From Smittia aterrima (lineage: Eukaryota; Arthropoda; Insecta; Diptera; Chironomidae): a stretch of DNA of 64,000 bases. Location of the stretch: the NCBI GenBank assembly GCA_033063855.1, contig CP093831.1:20398001-20462000 (forward strand), written 5' to 3'. Positions within the stretch are counted from its first letter, which is position 1. The number at the start of each line of letters is the position of its first letter. Below, piece by piece: positions 22,440 through 33,500 of the stretch. The notes below the pieces were generated by a model. That model did not search any database. It saw nothing but the letters and a program-made list of their open reading frames with translations, and was not told the DNA's origin. The translations under genes and the position numbers were made by a program.

Positions 22440-24791
22440 ATGAATATAATCAAGGTGAGAAAAGCCCACAAACGATATCAGTTGAAGTCGGAAACGAACT
22501 TAGTTTTGAGTGATTTCAATATGAACGTGAAGACGGGAACTATGTAAGAATAATAAAAATTCATGCTTTGGCCTTGAGTCTGGATTAGAGTTTTGATTTA
22601 AAACGTAATTCTTTTTTAGTTATGCTCTTATGGGATCTTCTGGATGTGGTAAAACGACTTTGATTTCATGTCTAGTTGGAATTATGAAGCTCAACAGTGG
22701 TAAAATTGAAATCTTTGGTGGATCACCGCATCAAAATCAATCGAGAATTGGTTACATGCCACAAGAAACTGCTTTGATCGGTGAGTTTACGATCGCAGAG
22801 ATGGTTTGGTTCTACGGAACGATGTTTGGATTGAGCTCTAGAAAAATTGAGGAACGTTTGAGCTTTTTGAGTAAACTTCTTGAGCTCCCAAGTCGAAATA
22901 AAATAGTCAGAGAGTGCAGTGGAGGACAACAACGACGAATTTCTTTTGCTTTGACTCTCGTACATGAACCAGAGCTTTTGATTCTTGATGAGCCGACTGT
23001 TGGAGTTGATCCTTTGCTAAGAAGTAAAATCTGGGATTATCTCGTCGATCTCACAAGTACAAAGAAAGTGACAGTGCTGCTCTCAACTCATTACATCGAA
23101 GAAGCAAGACAATCGACACACATCGGACTGATGCGAAACGGTGTCCAAATCGCTGAAGACTCTCCTGGAAACATTATGAGAATCACTGAGACTTCAAACT
23201 TAGAGGAAGCTTTTCTGAAGCTAAGCAATAGGCAAGAACTTGATTCCAGCTTCAAAGTTGATTCATGTGATTCGGCGATAACAGAATCTAACTCAAAAAC
23301 CTCAGCAAATTGCAAAAGCTTTAAAAAAAATCTGAAAACTTCTGCAATTATGAAAGCTCTATTGACAAAACACGTTGTTCAGATTCATCGAAATTTTGAG
23401 TGAGTTAAGTTTTTTCAAATCCTCAACTTTTCATTGTTTTAATCATTTCAGATTTTTGTTCATTGTTACAATATTTCCAATTATCAGCTACATCAGCCTT
23501 CATTACGCGATTGGTGGAAGAATATCTGACCTAACGATAGGCATTGTCAATAACGAAATTGATTCTATCAGCGAGTGCTTCAACAAGTCCCTACAAACTA
23601 CAAACATTGTAAACTTTGAGTGCAAATTGAACAAAGTTTCATGCAGATTCATAAATGGCTTTGATTCTGCTACAGCGGAGAAGGTTTTTGTTTTTGACTT
23701 TGAAGTCTCAAATTTATGTTATCAATTTTTTTGATTGTAGAAGTTTTACAAAAGCTCGCATGAAGCTTTCTCTGACGTAAAAGCTGGAAAAATTATTGGT
23801 TTTGTTGAGTTTTCTACAAACTTCACCGATTCTCTGATCCTCTTTAAAGATGAATATTCCGATAATGGAATCATTCAAGTTCATCTCGATCAAACGGATA
23901 TGCAGAAAACGTTTTTGATGAAAACTAAGCTTTTCGAAACTTATATTGATTTTGCTCAGAAGCTTATGCTCGACTGTGGAAAGTCGATGAAAGCAGGGAA
24001 TCCGCCAATTGCTGTTGAAGCTCTTTTTGGTGAACTTAATTTTGACTTTAAAACTACTATTAGCCCAGGATTCACATTGGCGTAAGCATAATCACATTTG
24101 ATTATTTAAAGTTATTTTTTTAAACTTGTAGCTCGTCTTTCTCACTGGCTTCGTATATTTTATCTACGAGTATGATATCGGAGAGACTCTCAGGCACTTG
24201 GAATCGTTCATTAGTCGCTGGCGCAAAACCGATCCACTTTTTGCTTTCCCATTTGATCGAAGGAGTGTTGATCCAGTTAATTCAATTCGTTGAAAGTTTA
24301 ATTTATTTGAATTTCTTTTTGGCTCCTACTTCCCTCACTTCAAATGGAATATTGCTTATTTCAATGCTCTTGATATTCAATGGAATAACAGGCTTGACAT
24401 TCGGAGTATTGCTTTCAATCGCGATGAATACTACGATGAGTGCTTTTGCTGCAGCGCAATTTCTTGTATTTCCAGTAACTTACATCAGCGGTAAGTTTTA
24501 AAGAAAATTTGATTTATGAAGAGATTTCAAAGATTTGCTTTTGTTTTAGGAATAATGTGGCCTTTCGAAGCTTTACCGATTTCCTTTCAATATATCGGGT
24601 ATATGTTTCCTTTTACACTTCCAACTGCTGCGTTTCGTAACATTCTGGCAAAGGATTCAGATATTTTTGACCCAACAGTTTATTTAGCATTCGTCACATT
24701 ATTCACTTGGATTGTCGCTCAAGTTTTTCTCTCATTCTGGCTGATTAGAGAGAAGGGCGAAGAAAAATTAAAAACAAAAAATATTATGTAA
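22440..24791 (+). CDS. ABCH-type half ABC transporter, copy 2
   Basis: Paralogue of the gene at 17731-20124 with the same six-exon structure and phases: 22440-22543, 22620-23399, 23452-23683, 23741-24081, 24132-24490, 24550-24791; 685 residues. Walker A, CSGGQQRR, Walker B and H-loop are intact. The linker after the NBD is Ser/Asn-rich and unrelated in sequence to that of copy 1. The membrane domain keeps shared landmarks such as GGRI, NNE, VSCRFIN, YKSSHEA, LDCG, MWPFEA and TAAFRNIL. Both copies look functional. An identical exon plan plus one very similar tract points to tandem duplication with later gene conversion. Confidence 0.93.
22742..23226 (+). repeat. Near-identical NBD tract, copy in second ABCH gene
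   Basis: Partner of 18014-18498. The first about 190 bases are identical; the silent differences fall in the last 300 bases. The coded protein is identical across the tract. Confidence 0.9.
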
Positions 24792-26414
24792 AGCGATGAA
24801 AATAAATCGATGGAAAATAAATCATTTTACAAAATAAATTTTGAGATTTAAACTTTAATTGTGAAAGAACTAAATTCATTCAACAACCAAAAAGCTTGCC
24901 AAGACTACAAAAGATTTTCGTGTCTTTAATGATTGAACTTCTACGAAGGCTCGCTAACGATCAAATGTCAAGTCATTAGCTAATTAACTGAAGCTCCAAC
25001 TTGAACAGATGAAAGAGATGCAGGAATAAATTCAAAAGAAAAAAAAATCTTCATCAATTTCATTTCATAATCTTTTGTGAAGGTAGAAAACCATTCCTTT
25101 GAAAATAATTAAGGTAATTAAGCGAGAGAGATGGAAATATTTCAATACCAGACATTGCCGCTTTTCAACATATTAAAATTTGGTTTTGAAGCGATAAGTT
25201 CTACTTTAGGTCGGAGAACCCTTTCTCTATGATTTTCAACTTGAAATAACATTCTCGAATGATAATTTTTCAAGCATTTTCCAGCATACATTGAGAGCAT
25301 TCTCGTTTGCGGTTTCGTAGAGCCAAGCAGCGTGCATGAAAATGATATTTTAAATGATTTCTCATATAATCTGTTGCCGTTCGTTTAATCCATCACAATA
25401 GGCAGCAGTGAACAATTTGTTGAATAAATATTAATTTAATGATAGCTAACGACACACCGAAATGTGGTTTCTAATCTCCTGCTCACCAGAAAAGCTTTCA
25501 ATGCCTGAGGTTAAAAAATTTGATTTTCTTATGTTGCATGGCGTGAAAGTTCTTTTAAAAGCAATAAGGATCGACCTAATTTAAAATCCTCAATCGTCAG
25601 CTGAAGTTTTCCCAAGGGGATTCCAATTAAATGAGGAAAAATCGAGTTTTACATTTTTAAAACTTTCAATCTCATTCAACCGTCAGACAAATGATGTTTG
25701 GGATTTATGTTGCAGCGCACACGTTGAGGCTGAAGCAAAAAATTTTTTGTCGGAATTTGCAATGAGAGAGCTCTCTATTAAATAACTATTTTCCGAGGGA
25801 AGGCAAGGGATCTCCCGGCAGTAGGAGAAAAGTTTTTTTTATTGGCTTTTCCACTTCAAATCAAAAGGTGGAAGAAAGATATTTTTTTAATGTTTTATTG
25901 ATGCTTTTATAAATTGCATGTTTTCCTCGTCTCGTTCGATATCTGAGCTTGCGGTTCTTTTTTGCTGATTCGCCATACTGAGCAAATGTTTCCAATGAAA
26001 TGAGGAATTAATGTTATGATGCATTCAAGATTAAAATGTATGCTTGAAGCGTTAGCTGGCTCGTTCACTTCATTCTTTGAACAGATTGCTTAACAACGAG
26101 ATTTGTAGAGTTTATAGAACTACAAAGTTGAAGGAGCTAATCGTTTGATTTTGTAAAGAAAATCTTTGAAGTTTAAATAGTGTAACTAAACCTCATTGAA
26201 TTTCTGTAATCGTTCGTCAGCCAGCGCTTATCTAATAGTGCAGCAAGAATTTTCTAATGCGGTTTGAGAAGTTTGCAGCTTGTTATTTACTTTCGTGGTT
26301 AAGCTCGACTTCTTCAAAAGTATAAATAAGAAAAATCAACAAGAAAATGAATAGTGATTGGAGTTCAGTTCATTGAGAGTTAACGTAGTGAACGAAATTG
26401 AAGAAAATTTCAAG
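24792..26414. other. Intergenic region upstream of the NACHT gene
   Basis: About 1.6 kb with no coding exon recognised. AATAAA signals for the ABCH gene lie just after its stop (about 24800-24830). The right end is the promoter of the NACHT gene. Confidence 0.5.
26321..26328 (+). promoter_or_regulatory. TATA box of the NACHT gene
   Basis: TATAAATA, 94 bp upstream of the first ATG. Transcription would start near 26351; an initiator-like TCAGTT is at 26365. This is the clearest TATA box seen in the window and suggests regulated rather than housekeeping expression. Confidence 0.5.
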
Positions 26415-29400
26415 ATGAACAAGGAAGAATTGATTCAAAGTATTCAGCAATGTGAATTTGAACGTGTGAAAGCTTTTCTTGCTAATCATCCGAAAAAAGT
26501 TCAAGTCTATAACAATGAGAACATGTCGTCGGCAATGATATCTTTAAAAACTTTCGTTGATATTGAGAAGTCTCTGAGTGCTGCATATGAAAACGATGAA
26601 GACACCGAAGAAATAAATAAGCAGAAGGAAGCTCAACTAAAAATTTATGAAGTTCTAATTGATCACGGATTGACTTTGGGGCCACATGAAGATTTTGATA
26701 GTGTTGTTCTTGAACTTGAACTGAGAACAAAAATAGAATTACGAAAAATTAACAAAACATTGCAAGAAGTGAGCTTAAAACACTTGACTATGTTAAATAC
26801 AAAATCAAAGTTAGCTCATCACACAATCGACAACAAACGAAGTGAATACAATCAAAAGATTTCGAGAACTTACGAAGAACTCAACACAATCAAGTGGATC
26901 GAGCCGATTTTAAAAGTTGCGGCAAATTCTGATGAACTGCAAATCATTTTTGATTTTGAAAACGATTCTGTCGATAATGTTGATCCGACTGCAAGAAAAT
27001 TTACGCATGGAGCAGTTTATTCGAGTGAATCTTTAGTTTACATTGGAGCTGCGCGACTATTGAAAGATAACGAACGCTATGAAGTTCTAGGTCACTTGGC
27101 TCATGAGCTGACGCACTTCGCAATGGAATTACTTTACCAAAACAACACGAAGCCTTACAAAGCATCGAGTGCTGATCAAAATGATTTTGAGAAAATTATC
27201 CAAGATTCTAAATCGAAACAGAATCTTGAGAAATATATTTCTCTTGTGTTTACTTACAATCAGAGAAATTGGCATTCTGAGTTGATTGTGAGAGTTCCGC
27301 ATCTCTTGGCTTTGTATAAAGACGACGTCACGAAGCTTAATGAGCTTAAAGAAGTATATTCCAATCTCTTTTTGTTCTACGAGACGAAAGTTCTAATTGA
27401 TATTGAACGTGAACTTCCCCTCATGGAAGCTTTAAAGGAGATCAAGAAGTTAAACGAATTTTCTGGTGTCGAAAGCAAACTGAAAAACTCAAACCTTTCT
27501 TTTAAAAGCGAAGCTTTGAACTTCAAATTTGACCCAGAAAAAGTTTCATTGATTCAATCAAATTGTCCAGAGTTAACGATGAAAATGATTTATCAACAAC
27601 AACACTCAGATAAAAAATCAGAGTTTCCGTTGATTCTCGTGACACTTGATACATTGATGAGCGTAAAACTATTTGAAATGACAACGAGAGCTTTCGGCTC
27701 TGCTGCAAGACCAACAGTGATCATTGACTGCGCATCTACGAGGAATAAAGAAGTGATAGCATTAACTGAAAAATTGAAAAATAATAATCTTCATGAAAGA
27801 ATTGTTTTGGTTCAAATTGATGGACTTTTTCTTTCTTCATCTGACATTTTTGTTGACTTCAAGCTGCATCATTTTTGGAAAGATTTGTCAACTCAAACTC
27901 AGCAAAATCTTTTAGAGATTCCAATAATTTTTCAAGGGCATTCAATTCCTTTAAGAGATCTGCTCTCTCTCGATTCAATTGCATTAAACTCAATGCCACT
28001 AAAGCAATTGATCGATCAAAGTCTAAGGATCAGTCGAGAACAAAAATTATTGATTCCAAAGTTTTATATTGAACGAAAATTCCGAAGGCCAGACAACAAA
28101 TCTGAGTATGAGTTCGATCGCTACGAGATCGATTCCGATAAAATAATTGAAATTGCGGAATCATTCAAAATTATTTTGCTTAGCAGCGAACCAGGTATGG
28201 GTAAAACTTCAGAGCTCAAGATGATGACAAAGCGACTTCGCTCAAAATTCATGACGAAATGGATTTTGTTTGTCGACTTGAAAGACTTTGTTGAGAATTA
28301 CGAAAAAGATGGGAACGTTACAAAATCTTTTGACTCACTGGAAGAAGTCACGCAGTTCTTTTGTCAAAAGATTTTGAAGATTAAAGACTTCGATGAGCAA
28401 GTATTTACCGAACTTTTTCATTTAAATCGAGTGATCTTTCTTCTCGATGGCTTCGACGAAGTTAGTCCAAGTTTTAAAGAATTTAATATCCTCTTGACCA
28501 AAGCAATTCGCGAGAAGACGGGTAATCGTTTATGGATTTCAACTCGTGTGCATTTGGAAGAAGATTTAAAGAACGCTCTGGAATGCCTGGCTTTCAGGCT
28601 TAAGCCTTTTGATCACTTAGAGCGTGAAAACTTGCTCGGACAACTTCTCAAAAACAAAAATGTTAGTGATGAAGCTTTGGAGAAAAAAGTTGATGACGCC
28701 AACAAGGTTTTGAAACGTTTTGCATCGAACGAATCACAAGTCGCTACTCCAATGCTGATGAAAGTTATAACCGATTTGCACGACAATCAGAACTTTAATG
28801 CAAATGAAGCAAATTTGTTTTCTGTCTACAAGAGTTTCACTTACAATACAGTCGAGAGCTTTGGAACGAAAGGATCCGAAGCAAGGAATGAAGTCGCTGA
28901 ATATCTCATTGAGTCAACTGACCCCATCGGATTCCATCAGTTGCAGGCAATTAAAGATATTTTTATGGAGAAAGACGGATCCTTCGAGTCACTTTATGAA
29001 AATCAAGTTGATTTACCAAAAGAGAAAATGGCTCGAGTAGGTTTAATGAGTGTAGAATCTGATAAATTGCAATTCATTCATCAAACAGTTGCAGAGTTTT
29101 TTGTCGTCGATTTCTTCAGAAGATTTCTTTTACACTTTCGTTCGGAGTCTCCACGGTTCCAAGCGTTACTTGAAATAATTCGCATTGTTTTGTTAAGCAC
29201 AGGTGCAAGATTTACAGTCGTTAAAGGATTTTTCGAAGGTTGGTTTGAGACTCTCATTTTAAAAAACAACGAGAAGAAAAGTAAAAAAGTGAAAGAAATT
29301 TTCAAAAGCTTCAAACCAAATGAGATTTCCTTCATATTTCAAGAATCGATTAAGAAGGGATTCATCGGAACTTTGAAAATGATTCCAATTACCGACAATG

Positions 29401-30479
29401 CTCTATTTGATGAAGAAGAGTTAAAGAAGCTTTGGCTTGAAATTATAGCGAGAGACCAAACTGCTTTGATGATTGCTAGTGACAAGCACTCTGAGAGATT
29501 TATCGATCAGTTGATTTCACTTGCACGCATGGCATTAGATGATGAAAGCTTTGAAAGAATGTTTTTTGATCAGGCCGAGGATCACTCAACCGACGGAACA
29601 ATGTCAATTCTTTCATTTGCGTTGAAAAATGAAAATCCAGGAATTTTCAATTATTTCATGAAGCTCCCAATGTTTTCCATGCAAAAGCCCGTAACTAAAA
29701 AAATGTTTTTGGAATTTAGTGATAAAGGAACAGCCACTGGATGGACAAGAGGAAATTTAATATTGCACGCATTGAACACAAACGACGATGACGAGAAATT
29801 CATGATCTTCGAAATATTGACGCAAAACTTTGAAGATGATGAAATCAAACGCATTCTGAATTCTTCAAGCGGACACGGCGATAACATTCTTTGTTTTGCT
29901 GCTATGAACTTCACCGAAAGTAGCAGAGACTTCTTAAGATTATTGCGTGAAAAGTTTTCAAAAGCTGAGCTACGAGAAATGGCCGAAACCGCAAATAATT
30001 ACGATCGATGGCCATTAATGTACGCAGCAGAAATTTGGGATGAGAAACATTTTCAGATCATGTGGAATTTTATTAAAGAGGCAATCAATGACGAAGAAAG
30101 ATTCAAGGAAAATCTACTTAAGCTCCACCAGAACTACATGACAACGTTGACATTCGCTTCTGTGAATCCCAACCCAAACAACTTTAGATTTGTCTTGAAT
30201 GTTTACAAATCTTACTTTGATGTTGACAAAATGAGAGAAATCGTTTCGAAACGAGATTATACTCGACATTCGTTTCGTTTCTCAGCTCAACGCTGGTACT
30301 GGAATCGTCTGAATGCTGGTGCCTGTGAAATGCTTTGGACTTACATGCAAGAGATTTTAGACCACGAAACTCTCAGCATTCTCCTTCCTCATTTTAGACC
30401 ATACGATGGAGAAAGAGATTTAACGAAAATCACTTTTGAGAAAGCTTACAGGTCTACAGGTCCGAGAAATGCAAAATAA
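26415..30479 (+). CDS. NACHT (STAND/NLR-like) protein with metallopeptidase-like region and ankyrin-like repeats
   Basis: Intronless 1354-residue protein; function unknown. The first ATG of the frame is at 26415. Residues 1-90 look like degenerate ankyrin helices. Residues about 160-300 form a metallopeptidase-like region with HELTH (H230, E231, H234) and a downstream HSELIVRVP in which E289 could be a third zinc ligand. A mixed alpha/beta region (about 390-570) leads to a NACHT NTPase at about 570-770: Walker A EPGMGKTS (K597), Walker B VIFLLDGFDE (673-682), then a sensor-type ISTR. Helical linkers follow, then from about 1010 to 1330 at least five degenerate ankyrin-like units (for example TALMIAS, ILSFAL, LCFAAM, PLMYAAE, TLTFAS) spaced roughly 50-65 residues. 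Such proteins belong to the STAND class, which oligomerises on ligand sensing. No death, CARD or TIR domain is visible. Confidence 0.9.
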   Translation: MNKEELIQSIQQCEFERVKAFLANHPKKVQVYNNENMSSAMISLKTFVDIEKSLSAAYENDEDTEEINKQKEAQLKIYEVLIDHGLTLGPHEDFDSVVLELELRTKIELRKINKTLQEVSLKHLTMLNTKSKLAHHTIDNKRSEYNQKISRTYEELNTIKWIEPILKVAANSDELQIIFDFENDSVDNVDPTARKFTHGAVYSSESLVYIGAARLLKDNERYEVLGHLAHELTHFAMELLYQNNTKPYKASSADQNDFEKIIQDSKSKQNLEKYISLVFTYNQRNWHSELIVRVPHLLALYKDDVTKLNELKEVYSNLFLFYETKVLIDIERELPLMEALKEIKKLNEFSGVESKLKNSNLSFKSEALNFKFDPEKVSLIQSNCPELTMKMIYQQQHSDKKSEFPLILVTLDTLMSVKLFEMTTRAFGSAARPTVIIDCASTRNKEVIALTEKLKNNNLHERIVLVQIDGLFLSSSDIFVDFKLHHFWKDLSTQTQQNLLEIPIIFQGHSIPLRDLLSLDSIALNSMPLKQLIDQSLRISREQKLLIPKFYIERKFRRPDNKSEYEFDRYEIDSDKIIEIAESFKIILLSSEPGMGKTSELKMMTKRLRSKFMTKWILFVDLKDFVENYEKDGNVTKSFDSLEEVTQFFCQKILKIKDFDEQVFTELFHLNRVIFLLDGFDEVSPSFKEFNILLTKAIREKTGNRLWISTRVHLEEDLKNALECLAFRLKPFDHLERENLLGQLLKNKNVSDEALEKKVDDANKVLKRFASNESQVATPMLMKVITDLHDNQNFNANEANLFSVYKSFTYNTVESFGTKGSEARNEVAEYLIESTDPIGFHQLQAIKDIFMEKDGSFESLYENQVDLPKEKMARVGLMSVESDKLQFIHQTVAEFFVVDFFRRFLLHFRSESPRFQALLEIIRIVLLSTGARFTVVKGFFEGWFETLILKNNEKKSKKVKEIFKSFKPNEISFIFQESIKKGFIGTLKMIPITDNALFDEEELKKLWLEIIARDQTALMIASDKHSERFIDQLISLARMALDDESFERMFFDQAEDHSTDGTMSILSFALKNENPGIFNYFMKLPMFSMQKPVTKKMFLEFSDKGTATGWTRGNLILHALNTNDDDEKFMIFEILTQNFEDDEIKRILNSSSGHGDNILCFAAMNFTESSRDFLRLLREKFSKAELREMAETANNYDRWPLMYAAEIWDEKHFQIMWNFIKEAINDEERFKENLLKLHQNYMTTLTFASVNPNPNNFRFVLNVYKSYFDVDKMREIVSKRDYTRHSFRFSAQRWYWNRLNAGACEMLWTYMQEILDHETLSILLPHFRPYDGERDLTKITFEKAYRSTGPRNAK

Positions 30480-30511
30480 TCTTTGGCATGAGTCTCATAA
30501 GCATGAGTCGC

Positions 30512-30535
30512 AATAAATTAGAGTTTGAAAATAAA
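30512..30535 (+). terminator. Polyadenylation signals of the NACHT gene
   Basis: Two AATAAA hexamers (30512-30517 and 30530-30535), 33-56 bp after the stop codon, imply a very short 3' UTR. Confidence 0.55.
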
Positions 30536-33500
30536 TAAACTCAATGTTTCAGAGTAAACAGAGCGAACCGAGTTAAATCACTTGAGGAGTTTCCTTAACA
30601 TTATTTGAATGTTTAATTTATCGGTCACTGGGGATGAATTAACAAGCAACTGACGTTAGGCTTCGAATAGAAGAATCTCGCCTGAAAATTCTTTGCTCGG
30701 CTATTTATCACGGCTCTTATATCAATGACAATCAAATAAATTATTCTCTCGTGCACATGCAACAATTAATTTTGAATTTAGGCGAAATAAACAAGACGAG
30801 AGAAGCGAATAAATCTCTAGTGCTGAATCCAGTTTTTCCGCTTAATCGAGAGTTCACAAGAAATTTACGGTTTGAGGGATAAATTCGAAAACTAAATTGA
30901 GTGGAGTCGAGTCGACTCGCTTGAAATGGCATGGAAAGGATAAGCAAACAAGCGGAGCTAAATTTTATCAAGCGAAGTTACCCAAAAGTCACAAACGGGT
31001 GACCAGCTTGTGTATCAGACCAGAAACCTTATAATGTTTTTTATAAGTTCTCTTCACATGTCGAAACTAACCATCTCTCAGTAGGTAACACCGCAATTGC
31101 GGTTTTGATGGTTCTCACGGATAAGTTATTAGACTGACTTGTTTCCAGCGAAATTTTTATTAAAATAAGTTTTCCCACTTCTCACTCAGTTTCCATGCTT
31201 TGATGTCTGCTCGTCCAAGTAAAGAGCTGTTACCTTTGCCAATATGTGGACAGCAACGATAACTCTCGTTACTTTCGCTATCGTCCTACGTCCTACGAAC
31301 ACGGAAAAAAGGTTGATTTTCGTGTCGATAAAATTTTCATTTCACTAATGGGTCGAACCATCAAACGAGACCGAAAAAAGATGCGAAAGGAAAATTCTGT
31401 TTTTATCTATTCTTACATGACGTCTACGCACTTATGCTAATTCAAAGTCATTGCCATAAAATGCGACGGCCATAAAATGATAAAAATTATGAATGAAAGG
31501 AAGAAATGTCGACAGTAAATCAACATCAGGGGATGCTGGTGGGCTCTTGCCGATAAGGGAAAAGTTTATGTTCACAGCAATCTTGCCAATCTGCGTGTAG
31601 TTTATAGACTCGAGTCATCAAGCCGAAGCATCGTTAAACATCGAATGTGGATTTTGTTTAAGCAACTCCTCTTGTGAGGCATAATTATATAGATTTAATT
31701 ATCGCCAACGACAGAGATGATGTTCTCTCAAAGTCAGCAATCGTGCAAGAATCAGTTTCAGATTTCTCAGTTGTCATTTTGTTTACTAAAGCACGTCACG
31801 TAGATTTCTTTACTGGATTTTGTCATTTAGTTGCTGCTGGCGGTTTTATAGAGTCAGACAAGGCTGACTATCATCTTCAGTCTCACACAATCTTCTCGAA
31901 GTTTTCTAAGAATCACGTTCAGCCTAACAAGAAATGTCTCCGGAAGATATAAAAGCGACAGGATTGCAAGATCAGTCGCTTGAGGCTTCTGCAAGTGTTA
32001 AATTTGATTACTGTTTCGTCATAACACTCGCTTTGGCCATCACTTGAATACAAATGAATTTCCTCTCAGTTCAAGCCTTGAACAATTCCATTTCTCTACA
32101 ATCTGATTTCCGTAATTGTGAATAAATGAACCGAATGTGCTCGATGACAAAAAGTCTCGTGTAAATAATACGAGCAACAATTTACTCTCTCTCAAATGAG
32201 TATCCGATACACAATGGTCGATCGTGGCTATGCTTATGCAGCAGGATGTCGGACGTGCATTAATCAGGATTGTTGGTGTAGTGGAAAAATCATCGTCAAT
32301 GGAGTGGAAAATATCATTTTGCGGGTCATTTGGAAAGCAAAGCACACAAGGTTCTCCTTGCATTGTAACTTTGATCCGATGAGACGTGCAAATTGCTTAA
32401 TTAAACCACACGACCACGACTGCCAAATATTTTGAGAGCGACGAGAGTGTTGTGCTGCCGTTGAAAGCTCGAACGAGACTGAAAAATTCAAAAGCTTTTT
32501 ATTGGATGTTTGCGAAGTTTGACACATGCGCTGTTCTAAAGAATTTTCCGAGAGACTTCATCTAACTCTCTGAGAAGTCGACGAATGTGGCCGAAAACCT
32601 TTTCACTCTCTTTGCTTCACACGTAAAATTGAATTTGAATAACAATGATTCATGTTAGAGACTCTGCTTCGTTAATAATTCGTGAATCTCGGTTTGTCGA
32701 TTGCCGCCGGCGTTGACGTTAACTTGATGCTCTCCCGTGATCGTAAACATAATTTCCTCTCTAATCTCCCAGCTAATTTCACTTCGTTGTTAACAATTAA
32801 ACAATTATCACGGTAATAAACATTAAAATTATTGCGCTCACTCTCTTAGAACCTTCTGCCGCAACAACTCATTAAAAACACATTAAAATGTTTCGGGGGC
32901 ACTGAAGCAAAGTGAAATGATAAAACGAAGGTGCAAACGTGAGATTTATGACCTACAAAGAAAGATCAACCACCCCACCCACAAAGAAAACAATGAAAGA
33001 ATCCTCCTGCTTCAATTTCGCTCTTAGCTCAAGATCGTAATTAACAGTTGATGATTGCTCGAACAAATGAACATTTGGCATTTTCATAAACAACACAGCT
33101 TTCGCAGCCAGTGAGGAAAGAAATGAAACATAAAAAAGGATGGCAAAAACCGTAAAAATAAATGGATCCACTCCAGAGGAAAACTAATTGTTTTTTTTTC
33201 TTCTCCCGCAAGAAGTTTTTCCTTTGCCGTAATTGGATTTTCTCTCAATACTTTCCGCATTTCACTCATTCAAATCGCTCGGTGTGTTATTAATTGGTCT
33301 TTTCACATAATAGTCGTTAGGAAAGCTTAAACAAATGGCACGATGGGAGAACATTGGAGAGAATGTGCTGATGGGCGCGTTATTGCGTTACGATGAGGTT
33401 GAAGCTTTGTCTGTCGGTGAAAAATCATTGATAATTATGAGAGTTTTCTTTAGGAGAGCTTAAGTGTTACGTAATTTATAGCAAGGCACTCAAAAGAATG

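Noticed and set aside
31674..31952. 92-codon plus frame
   Set aside because: The frame opens at GTG and has no in-frame ATG; probably random.
32040..32363. 107-codon minus-strand frame with several Cys
   Set aside because: No family resemblance, and overlapping frames of similar length exist on both strands, as expected by chance.
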